This document shows positions 1 through 7,724 of a stretch of 16,915 bases of DNA, one piece after another. The notes beneath the pieces were generated by a model that was given only the letters and a program-made list of their open reading frames with translations, had not been told where the DNA came from and did no database searches. The DNA comes from F1-60-MAGs163 sp046091165. Its GTDB lineage: Bacteria > Actinomycetota > Thermoleophilia > Solirubrobacterales > Solirubrobacteraceae. The DNA lies in NCBI GenBank assembly GCA_046091165.1, contig JBJTBE010000010.1, positions 1 to 16,915 of the forward strand, in the 5' to 3' direction. The position numbers and the translations under genes were made by a program. Positions within the stretch are counted from its first letter, which is position 1, and every line of letters begins with the position of its first letter.

Positions 1-590
<590 letters not shown>

Positions 591-609
<19 letters not shown>

Positions 610-1679
610 CCGCCAAGCCCAAGGTCCGCAGCCGCAAGGACGGCGCCGCCGTGCCGCTCAGCGACCGCGACCGCGAGCTGCTCAACCTGATGCAGGGCTC
701 TTTCCCGATCGCCGAGCGCCCGTACGCCGAGGTCGCCGCCGAGCTGGGGGTCACAGAGGAGGAGGTGCTCGCCGACGTGCAGCGCCTGCTCGACGACCGC
801 ATCATCCGCCAGGTCACCCCGATCTACGACACCCGCGCCTTCGGCTACGGCTCGATGCTGGTCGCCGCCAAGGTCGACCCGGAGCACCCGTGGCGCGCCG
901 CGAAGATCGTCAACTCCCACCCCGGCGTCTCGCATAACTACCTGCGCAACCACGACTTCAACATGTGGTTCACCATCGCCGTGGAGGAGGACTCCAGGCT
1001 CGGCCTCCAGGGGACCCTCGACGTCCTCCAGGAGAAGACCGGGGCGGAGTCGATCCGCCAGCTGCCCACGCTCAAGCTGTTCAAGATCCGGATGGACCTC
1101 GAGATGCAGGGCGACACCGACTCGCTGGCCTCGCAGGGCAAGGTCGAGGAGGCCGTGGAGCTCGAGCGCCAGAGCTACGACCAGTTCGACCGCGACGTCG
1201 TGGTGGCCACGCAGGGCAACCTCCCGGTCGTTCCCGAGCCGTGGGCCCCGGCCGCCGAGCAGCTCGGAATCCCGGTCGACGACCTGCTCGCCCACCTGCG
1301 CGGCATGCAGGAGCGCGGGCTGCTGCGGCGCGTGGCGGGGATCCTCTTCCACCGCCGCGCCGGCTTCTCGGCCAACGGGATGGGCGTCTGGCGGGTGCCG
1401 GAGGACCAGATCGAGGAGATCGGCCCGCAGATGGCTGCCTTCCGCGGGATCTCCCACTGCTACCAGCGCCCCACCTACGAGGACTGGCCCTACCAGGTCT
1501 TCACCATGGCCCACGGGCGCTCCAAGGAGGAGTGCGACGCCATCCTCGACGCTATCGCCGCCCGGTTCCCCATCGAGGAGCGGGCCACCCTCTACTCGAG
1601 CACCGAGTTCAAGAAGGTCCGGCTCCTCTACTTCACCGACGACTTCCGTAACTGGGAACGCGAGTACGCCGGCCTCTGA
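591..1679 (+). CDS. Fused AhbA/AhbB (NirDL-like) siroheme decarboxylase, Lrp/AsnC-fold protein
   Basis: The 362-residue protein contains two tandem Lrp/AsnC-like units, each a winged helix plus a ferredoxin-like domain. Unit 1 (residues 23-172) carries SHNYLRNHDFNMWFT at 114-128, the AhbA/NirD-type motif. Unit 2 (about 200-362) carries HRRAGFSANGM at 254-264 and SHCYQRPTYEDWPYQVFTM at 288-306, the AhbB/NirL-type motif. Known members decarboxylate siroheme to 12,18-didecarboxysiroheme, for haem d1 or the alternative (Ahb) haem pathway. Such proteins are often annotated as Lrp/AsnC regulators; the active-site motifs and the place between hemB and hemL favour the enzyme. The frame is open upstream to 510, but ATG 591 has an AAGGA ribosome site about ten bases before it and overlaps hemB by only 19 bases. 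The pathway it serves here is not shown by the window. Confidence 0.85.
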
Positions 1680-1680
1680 G

Positions 1681-2970
1681 ATGGGCGTCTCGCTGCGCGA
1701 CACCCGCTCGGAGGAGCTCTACTCCCGCGCCCGCCAGTACCTGCCCGGAGGGGTGAACTCACCGGTCCGCGCGATGGGCGCGATCGGGCGCGACCCGATC
1801 TTCATCGAGAGAGGCGTAGGCGCCGAGATCACCGACGTCGACGGCAACACCTACGTCGACTACGTCTGCTCGTGGGGGCCGCTGATCCTCGGGCACGCCA
1901 ACCCGGCGGTCGTCGAGGCGATCGACGAGGTCGCCGCCGGCGGAACGACCTTCGGGGCGCCGACCGCGATCGAGGTCGACCTCGCCGAGGAGGTCTCGCG
2001 CCGCGTTCCCGGGATCGAGATGCTGCGGATGACCAGCTCCGGCACCGAGGCGGCGATGAGCGCCATCCGCCTGGCCCGCGCGGCGACCGGGCGCACCACG
2101 CTGCTGAAGTTCGCCGGCGCCTACCACGGCCACCTCGACGGCCTGCTCGCCCAGGCCGGCAGCGGGCTGGCCACCCAGTCGCTGCCCACCAGCCCCGGCG
2201 TGCCCGAGGCGGCCACCGCGGCGACGGTCGTCGTGCCGTGGAACGACCCGGACGCCGTGCGCGAGGCGGTCGGAGCCAACGAGCTGGCGGCGATCCTCGT
2301 CGAGCCCTACCCGGCCAACATGGGCCTCGTCCCGCCGCAGGAGGGCTTCCTGGAGCTGCTGCGCGAGCTGGCCGACGAGAGCGGTGCCCTGCTCGTCTTC
2401 GACGAGGTGATCTCCGGCTTCCGCGTGGCCCCCGGCGGCGTGCAGGAGCTGGCCGGCGTGGTTCCCGACCTCACCGTGGTCGGCAAGATCCTCGGCGGCG
2501 GGCTGCCTGCCGCGGCCTACGGCGGCTCGCGCGAGCTGATGGAGCTGATCGCGCCGGCCGGCGAGGTCTACCAGGCGGGAACGCTGAGCGGGAACCCGCT
2601 CGCGGTCGCCGCCGGGCTGGCCACCCTGCGCCAGCTCGACGAGGCCGCCTACGCCCGCCTGGCCTCCACTACCGAGACGCTCGCCGACGGCCTGCGGGCC
2701 GGGGCCGACGCCGCCGGGGTGCCGGTCGAGGTCGTCGAGGTGACCGGCCTGGTGACCGTCTTCTTCAGCGACCGCCCCGTAATGGACTACGCCGGAGCCC
2801 AAGCCTGCGACACCGAGCGCCACGGCGCCTGGTGCCGGGAGCTGCTGGCCCGCGGCGTCTACCCGCCGCCGTCGCAGTTCGAGGCCTGGTTCCCCTCGAT
2901 CGTCCACGACTCGGGCCAGCTCGACCTGACCATCGAGGCGGCGGCCGCCGCCTTCTCCGAGGTCGCGTGA
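1681..2970 (+). CDS. hemL: Glutamate-1-semialdehyde 2,1-aminomutase
   Basis: This PLP enzyme turns glutamate-1-semialdehyde into 5-aminolevulinate in the C5 pathway, supplying the substrate of HemB. The 429 residues match the usual length. Visible family features are LPGGVNSPVRAM near residues 21-32, SSGTEAAMSAIRLAR at 119-133, the YHGHLDG stretch at 148-154, the mobile loop AGSGLATQ about 159-166, the cofactor aspartate in FDEVISGFR (Asp241), and the Schiff-base lysine in VVGKILGGG (Lys269). The C-terminal SQFEAWF motif is also typical. ATG 1681 lies one base after the previous stop and has no clear ribosome site, so translation is probably coupled. The gene ends in GTGA, shared with the next start. 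Finding hemL next to hemB implies C5-route aminolevulinate synthesis. Identification is secure. Confidence 0.97.
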   Translation: MGVSLRDTRSEELYSRARQYLPGGVNSPVRAMGAIGRDPIFIERGVGAEITDVDGNTYVDYVCSWGPLILGHANPAVVEAIDEVAAGGTTFGAPTAIEVDLAEEVSRRVPGIEMLRMTSSGTEAAMSAIRLARAATGRTTLLKFAGAYHGHLDGLLAQAGSGLATQSLPTSPGVPEAATAATVVVPWNDPDAVREAVGANELAAILVEPYPANMGLVPPQEGFLELLRELADESGALLVFDEVISGFRVAPGGVQELAGVVPDLTVVGKILGGGLPAAAYGGSRELMELIAPAGEVYQAGTLSGNPLAVAAGLATLRQLDEAAYARLASTTETLADGLRAGADAAGVPVEVVEVTGLVTVFFSDRPVMDYAGAQACDTERHGAWCRELLARGVYPPPSQFEAWFPSIVHDSGQLDLTIEAAAAAFSEVA

Positions 2971-3500
2971 GCGACGGCCTGGCCGCCGTAGCCGCCGAGG
3001 TCCGCTCCGGGGGCGGCCTGCTGGCCGCTGCCCTCGCCACCGAGCCGGTGGCCGAAGCGGCGGACTGGGGCGCGCTGGCCGCCTCCGGCCCCCGGGCCGG
3101 CGATCCCGAGGGCGTGGCGCTCGCGGTGGAGGCGGTCCGCGAGGGCTACCTGCTCCACCGCGGCTGCCCCCGTCTCTTCGACGGCTCCGACCGCGACCTG
3201 GCCCTCCTGGCCGGCGACCGGCTCTACGCCCTCGGCCTGGCCGGCCTGGCCCGGGCCGGGAACCTCGAGGCCGTGGCCGAGCTGGCCGCGGTCATCGCCT
3301 GCTGTGCCCATGCGGCCGCAGCCGGCGACGAGGAGCTCGCCGAGGCGGCCTGGGAGGCCGGTGCCACCGGCATCGGCTGGGGCCGCTCACCTGGCCTTGC
3401 GCAGGCCTGGGAGGCGGCGCGCGCCGGGGAGCCCGGAGCAGCCGGCGCCCTGCGCGATGCGGCGCGCCAGGAACGCGGCGATTTGGCGCAAATGCGCTGA
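2967..3500 (+). CDS. Conserved-looking hypothetical helical protein between hemL and qcrA
   Basis: I do not recognise the family. The product is 177 residues, very rich in Ala, Leu, Gly and Glu, and should be almost wholly alpha-helical, with no signal peptide or clear membrane span. The most distinctive stretch is GYLLHRGCPRLF followed by DRDLALLAGDRLYALGLAGLA (about residues 58-95), then a Cys-Cys pair in AVIACCAHAA. The LLAGDRLYALGL part faintly recalls the helical fold of polyprenyl synthases, but no DDxxD motif is present. GTG 2967 shares four bases with the hemL stop and follows a GAGGT at 2959-2963, which supports coupling. The open frame continues upstream inside hemL but that part is a shadow of hemL. 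Its place before the Rieske gene suggests a role in respiratory-complex or haem biology; that is inference only. Confidence 0.75.
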   Translation: MSDGLAAVAAEVRSGGGLLAAALATEPVAEAADWGALAASGPRAGDPEGVALAVEAVREGYLLHRGCPRLFDGSDRDLALLAGDRLYALGLAGLARAGNLEAVAELAAVIACCAHAAAAGDEELAEAAWEAGATGIGWGRSPGLAQAWEAARAGEPGAAGALRDAARQERGDLAQMR

Positions 3501-3529
3501 CCCGACGGCCTTTCGGGCGCGCCGCGCCG

Positions 3530-3535
3530 TAAGAT
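3530..3535 (+). promoter_or_regulatory. Possible -10 promoter element before qcrA
   Basis: TAAGAT stands out in a GC-rich spacer and resembles a sigma-A -10 hexamer (TAnnnT). No convincing -35 box lies 16-18 bases upstream. If real, transcription would begin near 3541, which would favour GTG 3583 over ATG 3538 as the qcrA start. This is a weak call. Confidence 0.25.
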
Positions 3536-3537
3536 TC

Positions 3538-4254
3538 ATGAGCGGTACTGTTTGCCCGTCGGGCGACGTCCCCGCACCCACCGTGGCCGACCGAAAAGAA
3601 CCCAAGAGCAAGTACACGATCGACCGCCAGATCCCCGGCGCGTTCGAGGGCGAGACGGTCACCCGCCGCCGCGCGATGGTGATCGGCGGCCAGGCGGCCG
3701 GGGCGGTGGCCGGAGCGGCGATCATCCTCCCCGCGCTGGGTTTCGCCGTCGGCCCGGTCTTCGAGAAGGAGGAGCAGCCCTGGCAGGCGGTCGGCAAGGT
3801 CGACGAGTTCAGCCAGGACACCTACGTCCCGCGCACGATCACGCTGACCCAGGGGATCGGCGACGCCGGCAAGTCGACGGTCTACCTGCGCGAGTACAAC
3901 CCCAACGTCGACACCGAGAAGCGCGACGAGTACAACGAGTACATCGCGGTCTCCACGCTCTGCATGCACCTGGGCTGCCCGGTCCGCTTCACCGCCGCAG
4001 CCCAGCGGTTCATCTGCCCGTGCCACGGCGGCGTCTACGACTTCGTCGGCAAGGTCACCGGCGGCCCCCCGGTCCGCCCGCTCGACCGCTTCTACACCCG
4101 CGTCGAGAAGGACACCGTCTTCATCGGCCCGCGCTTCTCGGTCAACAGCGAGCTGCGCCGGTTCTCGCCGCGCGACCCGGGTGAGCCGCTCGACGGCGTA
4201 GGCCAGTACCTGTACCCGTCCCGTCCCTCGATGCGCAAGCTACCCAACACCTAG
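3538..4254 (+). CDS. qcrA: Rieske iron-sulfur subunit of the menaquinol:cytochrome c reductase
   Basis: This is the [2Fe-2S] subunit that takes the first electron from menaquinol at the outer face of the membrane. With ATG 3538 it has 238 residues. TRRRAMVIGG (42-51) followed by a hydrophobic segment to about residue 75 looks like a Tat-type uncleaved signal anchor, as expected for a cofactor-loaded Rieske protein. The cluster motifs are CMHLGC (142-147) and CPCHGG (160-165): C142, H144, C160 and H163 bind the cluster, and C147 with C162 make the supporting disulfide. A conserved GGPPVRPL follows. There is a single membrane helix, unlike the three-helix Rieske of Streptomyces and Mycobacterium. 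GTG 3583 is a reasonable alternative start; neither has a clear ribosome site. qcrB follows after 13 bases. Confidence 0.93.
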   Translation: MSGTVCPSGDVPAPTVADRKEPKSKYTIDRQIPGAFEGETVTRRRAMVIGGQAAGAVAGAAIILPALGFAVGPVFEKEEQPWQAVGKVDEFSQDTYVPRTITLTQGIGDAGKSTVYLREYNPNVDTEKRDEYNEYIAVSTLCMHLGCPVRFTAAAQRFICPCHGGVYDFVGKVTGGPPVRPLDRFYTRVEKDTVFIGPRFSVNSELRRFSPRDPGEPLDGVGQYLYPSRPSMRKLPNT

Positions 4255-4258
4255 AGGA
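4253..4258 (+). promoter_or_regulatory. Ribosome binding site for qcrB
   Basis: AGAGGA overlaps the qcrA stop codon and lies nine bases before ATG 4268. A second purine run, GGAG, directly abuts the start and is too close to act alone. Confidence 0.5.
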
Positions 4259-4267
4259 ACCCCGGAG

Positions 4268-5080
4268 ATGCCCAAGCTCAAGCTTCCCGCCCCGCCGATC
4301 CCCGACCGGGTCAACCCGAAGCCCAGGAAGCCGGGCAAGAAGACCGGCCCGGACAGCATCACCGAGCACGCCGCCGAGGCCGGCGCGTCGGCCGTCGACT
4401 GGATCGACGAGCGCACCTCGCTCTCCGGCGGTGCCCGCTGGCTGATGTTCCGCAAGGTCCCCAAGGGGACCAACTGGTTCTACACGCTGGGCTCGGCGAC
4501 GATGTTCGCCTTCCTCTCCCAGGCGGTTACCGGGGTCTTCCTGGCCATGTACTACGACCCGTCGGCCACCCGCGCCTACGAGTCGATCCGCTACATCAAC
4601 AACGAGGTCTTCCTCGGCGAGTTCGTCCACGCGATGCACAAGTGGGGCTCGTCGGTGATGGTGATCCTGATCTTCCTGCACATGGGCCGTACCTTCTTCT
4701 TCGGGGCCTACAAGTACCCGCGCGAGCTCAACTGGGTGATCGGCGTGGTGCTCCTCGTGCTGACCATGACCATGGCCTTCACCGGCTACCTGCTGCCCTT
4801 CGACCAGCGCTCCTACTGGGCGACGATCGTCGGCGTGAACATCAACGGCACCGGCCCGATCGTCGGCCCGTACCTCTCCGAGTTCCTGCGGGCCGGCCCC
4901 TACTTCGGGGCGACCACGCTCTCGCGCTTCTACGCCATACACATGCTCATGGTGCCCGGGGCGATCGCTGCCCTGATGGGCTTCCACCTCTACCTCGTGG
5001 CCAAGCTCGGCACCACCGCGCCGCCGTGGGTCAAGGCCCAGCCGCCGGAGAAGCTCCGCGAGGAGAGCGTCACCGCATGA
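4268..5080 (+). CDS. qcrB: Cytochrome b6-type subunit of the cytochrome bc complex
   Basis: This integral membrane subunit carries two b haems and forms much of the quinol sites. It has 270 residues: a Pro/Lys-rich cytoplasmic extension of about 60 residues, then four membrane helices, as in cytochrome b6 rather than the longer fused cytochrome b. The haem ligands are visible as H124 and H138 in helix B (13 residues between) and H225 and H240 in helix D (14 residues between). The 14-residue gap is the b6f/Bacillus-type spacing, against 13 in mitochondrial-type cytochrome b. The end PPWVKAQPPEKL matches the usual tail before subunit IV. It ends in ATGA shared with qcrC, so the two halves of cytochrome b should be made in equal amounts. 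Identification is secure. Confidence 0.95.
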   Translation: MPKLKLPAPPIPDRVNPKPRKPGKKTGPDSITEHAAEAGASAVDWIDERTSLSGGARWLMFRKVPKGTNWFYTLGSATMFAFLSQAVTGVFLAMYYDPSATRAYESIRYINNEVFLGEFVHAMHKWGSSVMVILIFLHMGRTFFFGAYKYPRELNWVIGVVLLVLTMTMAFTGYLLPFDQRSYWATIVGVNINGTGPIVGPYLSEFLRAGPYFGATTLSRFYAIHMLMVPGAIAALMGFHLYLVAKLGTTAPPWVKAQPPEKLREESVTA

Positions 5081-5820
5081 ACAAGCAGGAGAAAGAGGAG
5101 TACCTGCGCGACTACGGGATCCTGAAGTCGCAGGGCAAGCCGTTCTTCCCCTACGCCGTCACCAAGGACAGCGTCATGGCGATCCTGGTGATGGTCGTGA
5201 TCATCCTCATGGCGCTTATCCTGGGCGCCGAGCTCGGGCCCAAGGCCGACCCGACCTCCACCACCTACACGCCGCGCCCGGAGTGGTACTTCTTCTTCCT
5301 CTTCGAGCTGCTGAAGGTGATCAAGGCGCCGTGGCTCACGCCACTGGCCACGATCGGCGTGCCGACGATCTGCCTGATCCTCCTCTTCCTGCTCCCGTTC
5401 TACGACCGCAACCCGGAGCGCCGCCCCGAGCGCCGCCCGATCGCCGCCACCGCCGGAATCCTGACCATCTTCGCCATCGGCTTCCTCACCTACCTGGGCG
5501 CCTCGGCCGGCCCGCCTACCGAGATCGAGATCCCGGTTCCCGCCAACGTCGAGGCCCAGGGCCCCAAGGCGGTGGCCAACTTCAACGCCGGTGAGCAGGT
5601 GGTGGCCCAGTCGGGCTGCGCGGCCTGCCACCAGTTCGGCGAGAACGGCAACCACGGCCCCGGGCCGAAGCTGACCCAGATCGGCGCCCGCCTGCCCGCC
5701 CAGGCGATCGAGCGCACCCTGGTCAACCCGACCGCGCCGATGCCCTCCTACGCTGCGATCCAGCAGGAGGACCCGAAGCAGTTCCGCCAGATGGTCGACT
5801 ACCTGGCGAACCTCAAGTAG
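5077..5820 (+). CDS. qcrC: Subunit IV fused to a C-terminal cytochrome c domain
   Basis: This 247-residue protein joins the C-terminal half of cytochrome b (subunit IV) to a cytochrome c domain. Three membrane helices lie near residues 32-51, 88-107 and 122-142. The quinol-site signature PEWYFFFLFELL starts at 68, between helices one and two. After a PVPANVEAQGP linker comes the haem c site CAACH (181-185) with a likely axial methionine, M222, in APMPSY. The fusion is the arrangement of Bacillus subtilis QcrC and lets the complex pass electrons from the Rieske cluster to its own cytochrome c. The start shares four bases with the qcrB stop and has GAGGAG about ten bases upstream. No separate cytochrome c1 gene is present. 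The distance to the next gene is ten bases. Confidence 0.94.
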   Translation: MNKQEKEEYLRDYGILKSQGKPFFPYAVTKDSVMAILVMVVIILMALILGAELGPKADPTSTTYTPRPEWYFFFLFELLKVIKAPWLTPLATIGVPTICLILLFLLPFYDRNPERRPERRPIAATAGILTIFAIGFLTYLGASAGPPTEIEIPVPANVEAQGPKAVANFNAGEQVVAQSGCAACHQFGENGNHGPGPKLTQIGARLPAQAIERTLVNPTAPMPSYAAIQQEDPKQFRQMVDYLANLK

Positions 5821-5830
5821 GGCGCGCCCC

Positions 5831-6541
5831 GTGAGTACCGGCCCCGCGTCCGGCACCCTCGAGGAGCCCCAGGTGCGGGCGATGTTCGACCGCATCGCCG
5901 GCGTCTACGACCTGATGACCTCGGTCATGACCGCCGGCATGCACCACCGCTGGCGGCGCCGGGCGGTGGACCTCGCCCGGGTCGGCCCGGGCGACTCGGT
6001 GCTCGACGTGGCCACCGGCACCGGCGACCTCGCCCTCGAGCTGGCCGCGCGCGTGATGCCCGGCGGCGAGGTGATCGGCTCGGACTTCTCCGAGGAGATG
6101 CTGGACCGCGCCCGGGTCAAGGAGCCGGGGATCGAGTGGGAGTGGGCCAACGCGATGGAGCTGCCCTACGAGTCGGGCCGCTTCGACGCGGTGACCGTGG
6201 GCTTCGGCGCCCGTAACTTCTCCGACCTGGGCCAGGGGCTCTCCGAGATGGTTCGCGTCACCCGCCCCGGGGGGCGGGTCGTGGTTCTCGAGATCACTAC
6301 GCCGACGAAGCCGCCGCTCTCGACCTTCTTTGAGGCCTGGTTCGACACGATCGTGCCCCAGCTCGGGAAGGTGGCCGGCGACCCCGACGCCTACGAGTAC
6401 CTGCCCAGCTCGGTGCGCCGCTTCCCCGACGCGCCGGAGCTCGCGGCCCGCATGGCCGGCGCCGGCCTGGAGGACATTGGCTGGCTGATCACCGCCGGCG
6501 GGATCATCGCGATCCACCACGGCGCCGTACCCGCTTCGTGA
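5831..6541 (+). CDS. ubiE: Demethylmenaquinone methyltransferase (UbiE/MenG family)
   Basis: The enzyme methylates demethylmenaquinone with S-adenosylmethionine, the last step of menaquinone synthesis; the symbol menG is also used. The 236 residues match the family. The N-terminal signature VRAMFDRIAGVYDLM lies at 16-30, the SAM-binding motif I VLDVATGTGD at 57-66, the acidic loop GSDFSEEML at 83-91, the family motif GFGARNF at 124-130, and VTRPGGRVVVLEI at 143-155. GTG 5831 begins ten bases after qcrC, with only a weak GTAGGG before it. It ends in GTGA overlapping the polyprenyl synthase. Since no ubiquinone-specific genes are seen and the bc complex is of the menaquinol-using type, the menaquinone role is preferred over ubiquinone. 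Functional class is secure; the exact quinone is inferred. Confidence 0.92.
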   Translation: MSTGPASGTLEEPQVRAMFDRIAGVYDLMTSVMTAGMHHRWRRRAVDLARVGPGDSVLDVATGTGDLALELAARVMPGGEVIGSDFSEEMLDRARVKEPGIEWEWANAMELPYESGRFDAVTVGFGARNFSDLGQGLSEMVRVTRPGGRVVVLEITTPTKPPLSTFFEAWFDTIVPQLGKVAGDPDAYEYLPSSVRRFPDAPELAARMAGAGLEDIGWLITAGGIIAIHHGAVPAS

Positions 6542-7521
6542 ACGACCCCACCCCGCAGACCGCCGAGCTGGTGCTCGCCGGCGGCGAGCACGTCCCCGGC
6601 CTCCTGCGCGAGGTGGAGGCGCTCCTCGGCCAGGAGGCGGTCTCGTGGGGAGAGCCGGTCGGCCCGCACGGCGAACAGACGATCAGCGCCGGCGGCAAGC
6701 GCCTGCGCCCGCTGCTGCTCCTGCTGGTCGCCGGGGCGCCGGCCGGCCCGCAGGAGTCGGCCCGGCTGGTGCACGCCGCCGCGGCGATCGAGCTGATCCA
6801 CAGCGCCACCCTCGTCCACGACGACGTGCTCGACAACGCCGAGCTGCGACGCGGGCGCCTCACGGTCTTCGCCACCGCCGGCCCGGAGATGGCCACCGCC
6901 ACCGGCGACCTGCTCTTCGCCCGAGCCTTCACGCTCGTAACCTCGGTTGACGACCTCTTCGCGGTGCGCGAGCTGAGCGAGGCCTGCTCGGCGCTGGCCC
7001 TCGGCGAGCTGCTGCAGAGGGAGGACGCCTGGAACAAGGCGATCACCGTCGAGTGCTACCTCGAGCGCTGCCGCCTGAAGACCGCCGCGCTCTTCGAGGC
7101 CGCCTGCGCCATCGGCGCCGAGGCCGGCGGCCTCGAGCCCGGGCCGCTGCGCGAGTTCGGCAGCCGGATCGGGCTGGCCTTCCAGGTGCTCGACGACGTG
7201 CTCGACGTCTCCGGCCCGCCGGAGCGCACCGGCAAGCCGCGCGGAACCGACCTGCTCGACGGCACCGTCACGCTGCCGCTGATCCTCGCCCTGGAGGCCG
7301 ACGCGCGCCTTGGCGAGATCGACCTCGCCTCGCTGCGCGACCCGGAGCGCGCCGCCCGGCTCTGCGACCGGATCGAGGCCACCGGAGCCCTCGACCTCGC
7401 GCGCGAGAGCGCCCTGGCGATGGTCGCCGAGGCCAAGGGGCTGCTCCCTCCGGATCTCGACGCCGACCGCCGCCGCGCCCTCGAGCTCGTCGCCGACGGC
7501 GTCGTCGCGCGCTACAGCTGA
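6538..7521 (+). CDS. Long-chain polyprenyl diphosphate synthase
   Basis: This all-helical trans-prenyltransferase extends allylic diphosphates with isopentenyl diphosphate, most likely to make the menaquinone side chain. It has 327 residues. GGKRLRP lies at 52-58; the first aspartate-rich motif is HDDVLD (D95, D96, D99) followed by RRG; the second is LDDVLD (D219, D220, D223); GKPRGTDLLDGTVTLPL follows at 232-248. The usual DLxxGKxTLPL lysine is Thr here, as I believe occurs in other actinobacterial members. The residue five before the first motif is small (Ala90), with Thr91 after it, fitting a long product such as heptaprenyl to decaprenyl diphosphate rather than farnesyl or geranylgeranyl diphosphate. 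GTG 6538 overlaps the ubiE stop by four bases, which links it to menaquinone synthesis. Chain length cannot be read from sequence alone. Confidence 0.92.
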   Translation: MNDPTPQTAELVLAGGEHVPGLLREVEALLGQEAVSWGEPVGPHGEQTISAGGKRLRPLLLLLVAGAPAGPQESARLVHAAAAIELIHSATLVHDDVLDNAELRRGRLTVFATAGPEMATATGDLLFARAFTLVTSVDDLFAVRELSEACSALALGELLQREDAWNKAITVECYLERCRLKTAALFEAACAIGAEAGGLEPGPLREFGSRIGLAFQVLDDVLDVSGPPERTGKPRGTDLLDGTVTLPLILALEADARLGEIDLASLRDPERAARLCDRIEATGALDLARESALAMVAEAKGLLPPDLDADRRRALELVADGVVARYS

Positions 7522-7544
7522 CCGGGCCCGGCTGACCCGCTACC

Positions 7545-7578
7545 TACCCGCGTAAACCAAGGTTTGCGTGGGTATTTT
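7545..7578 (+). terminator. Rho-independent terminator after the quinone gene
   Basis: TACCCGCGTAAACC (7545-7558) pairs with GGTTTGCGTGGGTA (7561-7574) as a 14-pair stem with two G-U wobbles, followed by TTTTC. The innermost pairs will open to form the loop. It lies 23 bases after the polyprenyl synthase stop and is well placed to end the 5' gene run. A T-rich tract in such GC-rich DNA makes chance unlikely. Confidence 0.75.
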
Positions 7579-7608
7579 CAGCCGATCAGTTGAAGCAACT
7601 CATGGCTG
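7579..7608 (+). promoter_or_regulatory. Second hairpin in the leader of the giant gene
   Basis: CAGCC (7579-7583) can pair with GGCTG (7604-7608), and AGTTG (7588-7592) with CAACT (7596-7600), leaving a three-base loop and a small internal loop. The in-frame starts TTG 7590 and ATG 7602 fall inside it, which argues for translation from ATG 7635. It could also be a leader structure controlling the giant gene. The pairing is visible; the function is not. Confidence 0.35.
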
Positions 7609-7634
7609 GCTTAAGTACCTCTACAGGTCAGGAA

Positions 7635-7724
7635 ATGGCGGCCTGGACTCGCCGCCTGGCGCTGCGTTCCCTGACCGCCTCCCTGATTGCCGTCGCCGGG
7701 GTCTCGGCAGCGCCCGCGATCGCT
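7635..7724 (+). other. Signal peptide of the giant protein
   Basis: The first 30 residues have a basic start (TRRLALR), a hydrophobic core (LTASLIAVAGVSAAPAIA) and an AxA cleavage site, either AIA before Ser31 or ASA before Thr33. This marks the protein for export, probably by Sec. Confidence 0.8.

Noticed and set aside
1872..2966. Upstream extension of the 2967-3500 frame into a 542-residue protein
   Set aside because: This part lies inside hemL in another frame and translates to an Arg/Gly/Pro-rich shadow with no protein-like pattern. GTG 2967 with its GAGGT and 4-base overlap explains the real start.
7590..7618. Promoter TTGAAG ... TTAAGT before the giant gene
   Set aside because: The spacing of 15 bases is short, and the hexamers overlap the second hairpin and its coding alternatives. 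The match is too poor to list as a feature.
7590..7634. Earlier starts TTG 7590 and ATG 7602 for the giant gene
   Set aside because: Both lie within a hairpin and have poor ribosome sites. ATG 7635 has AGGTCAGGA before it and begins a typical signal peptide. The difference is at most 15 residues.
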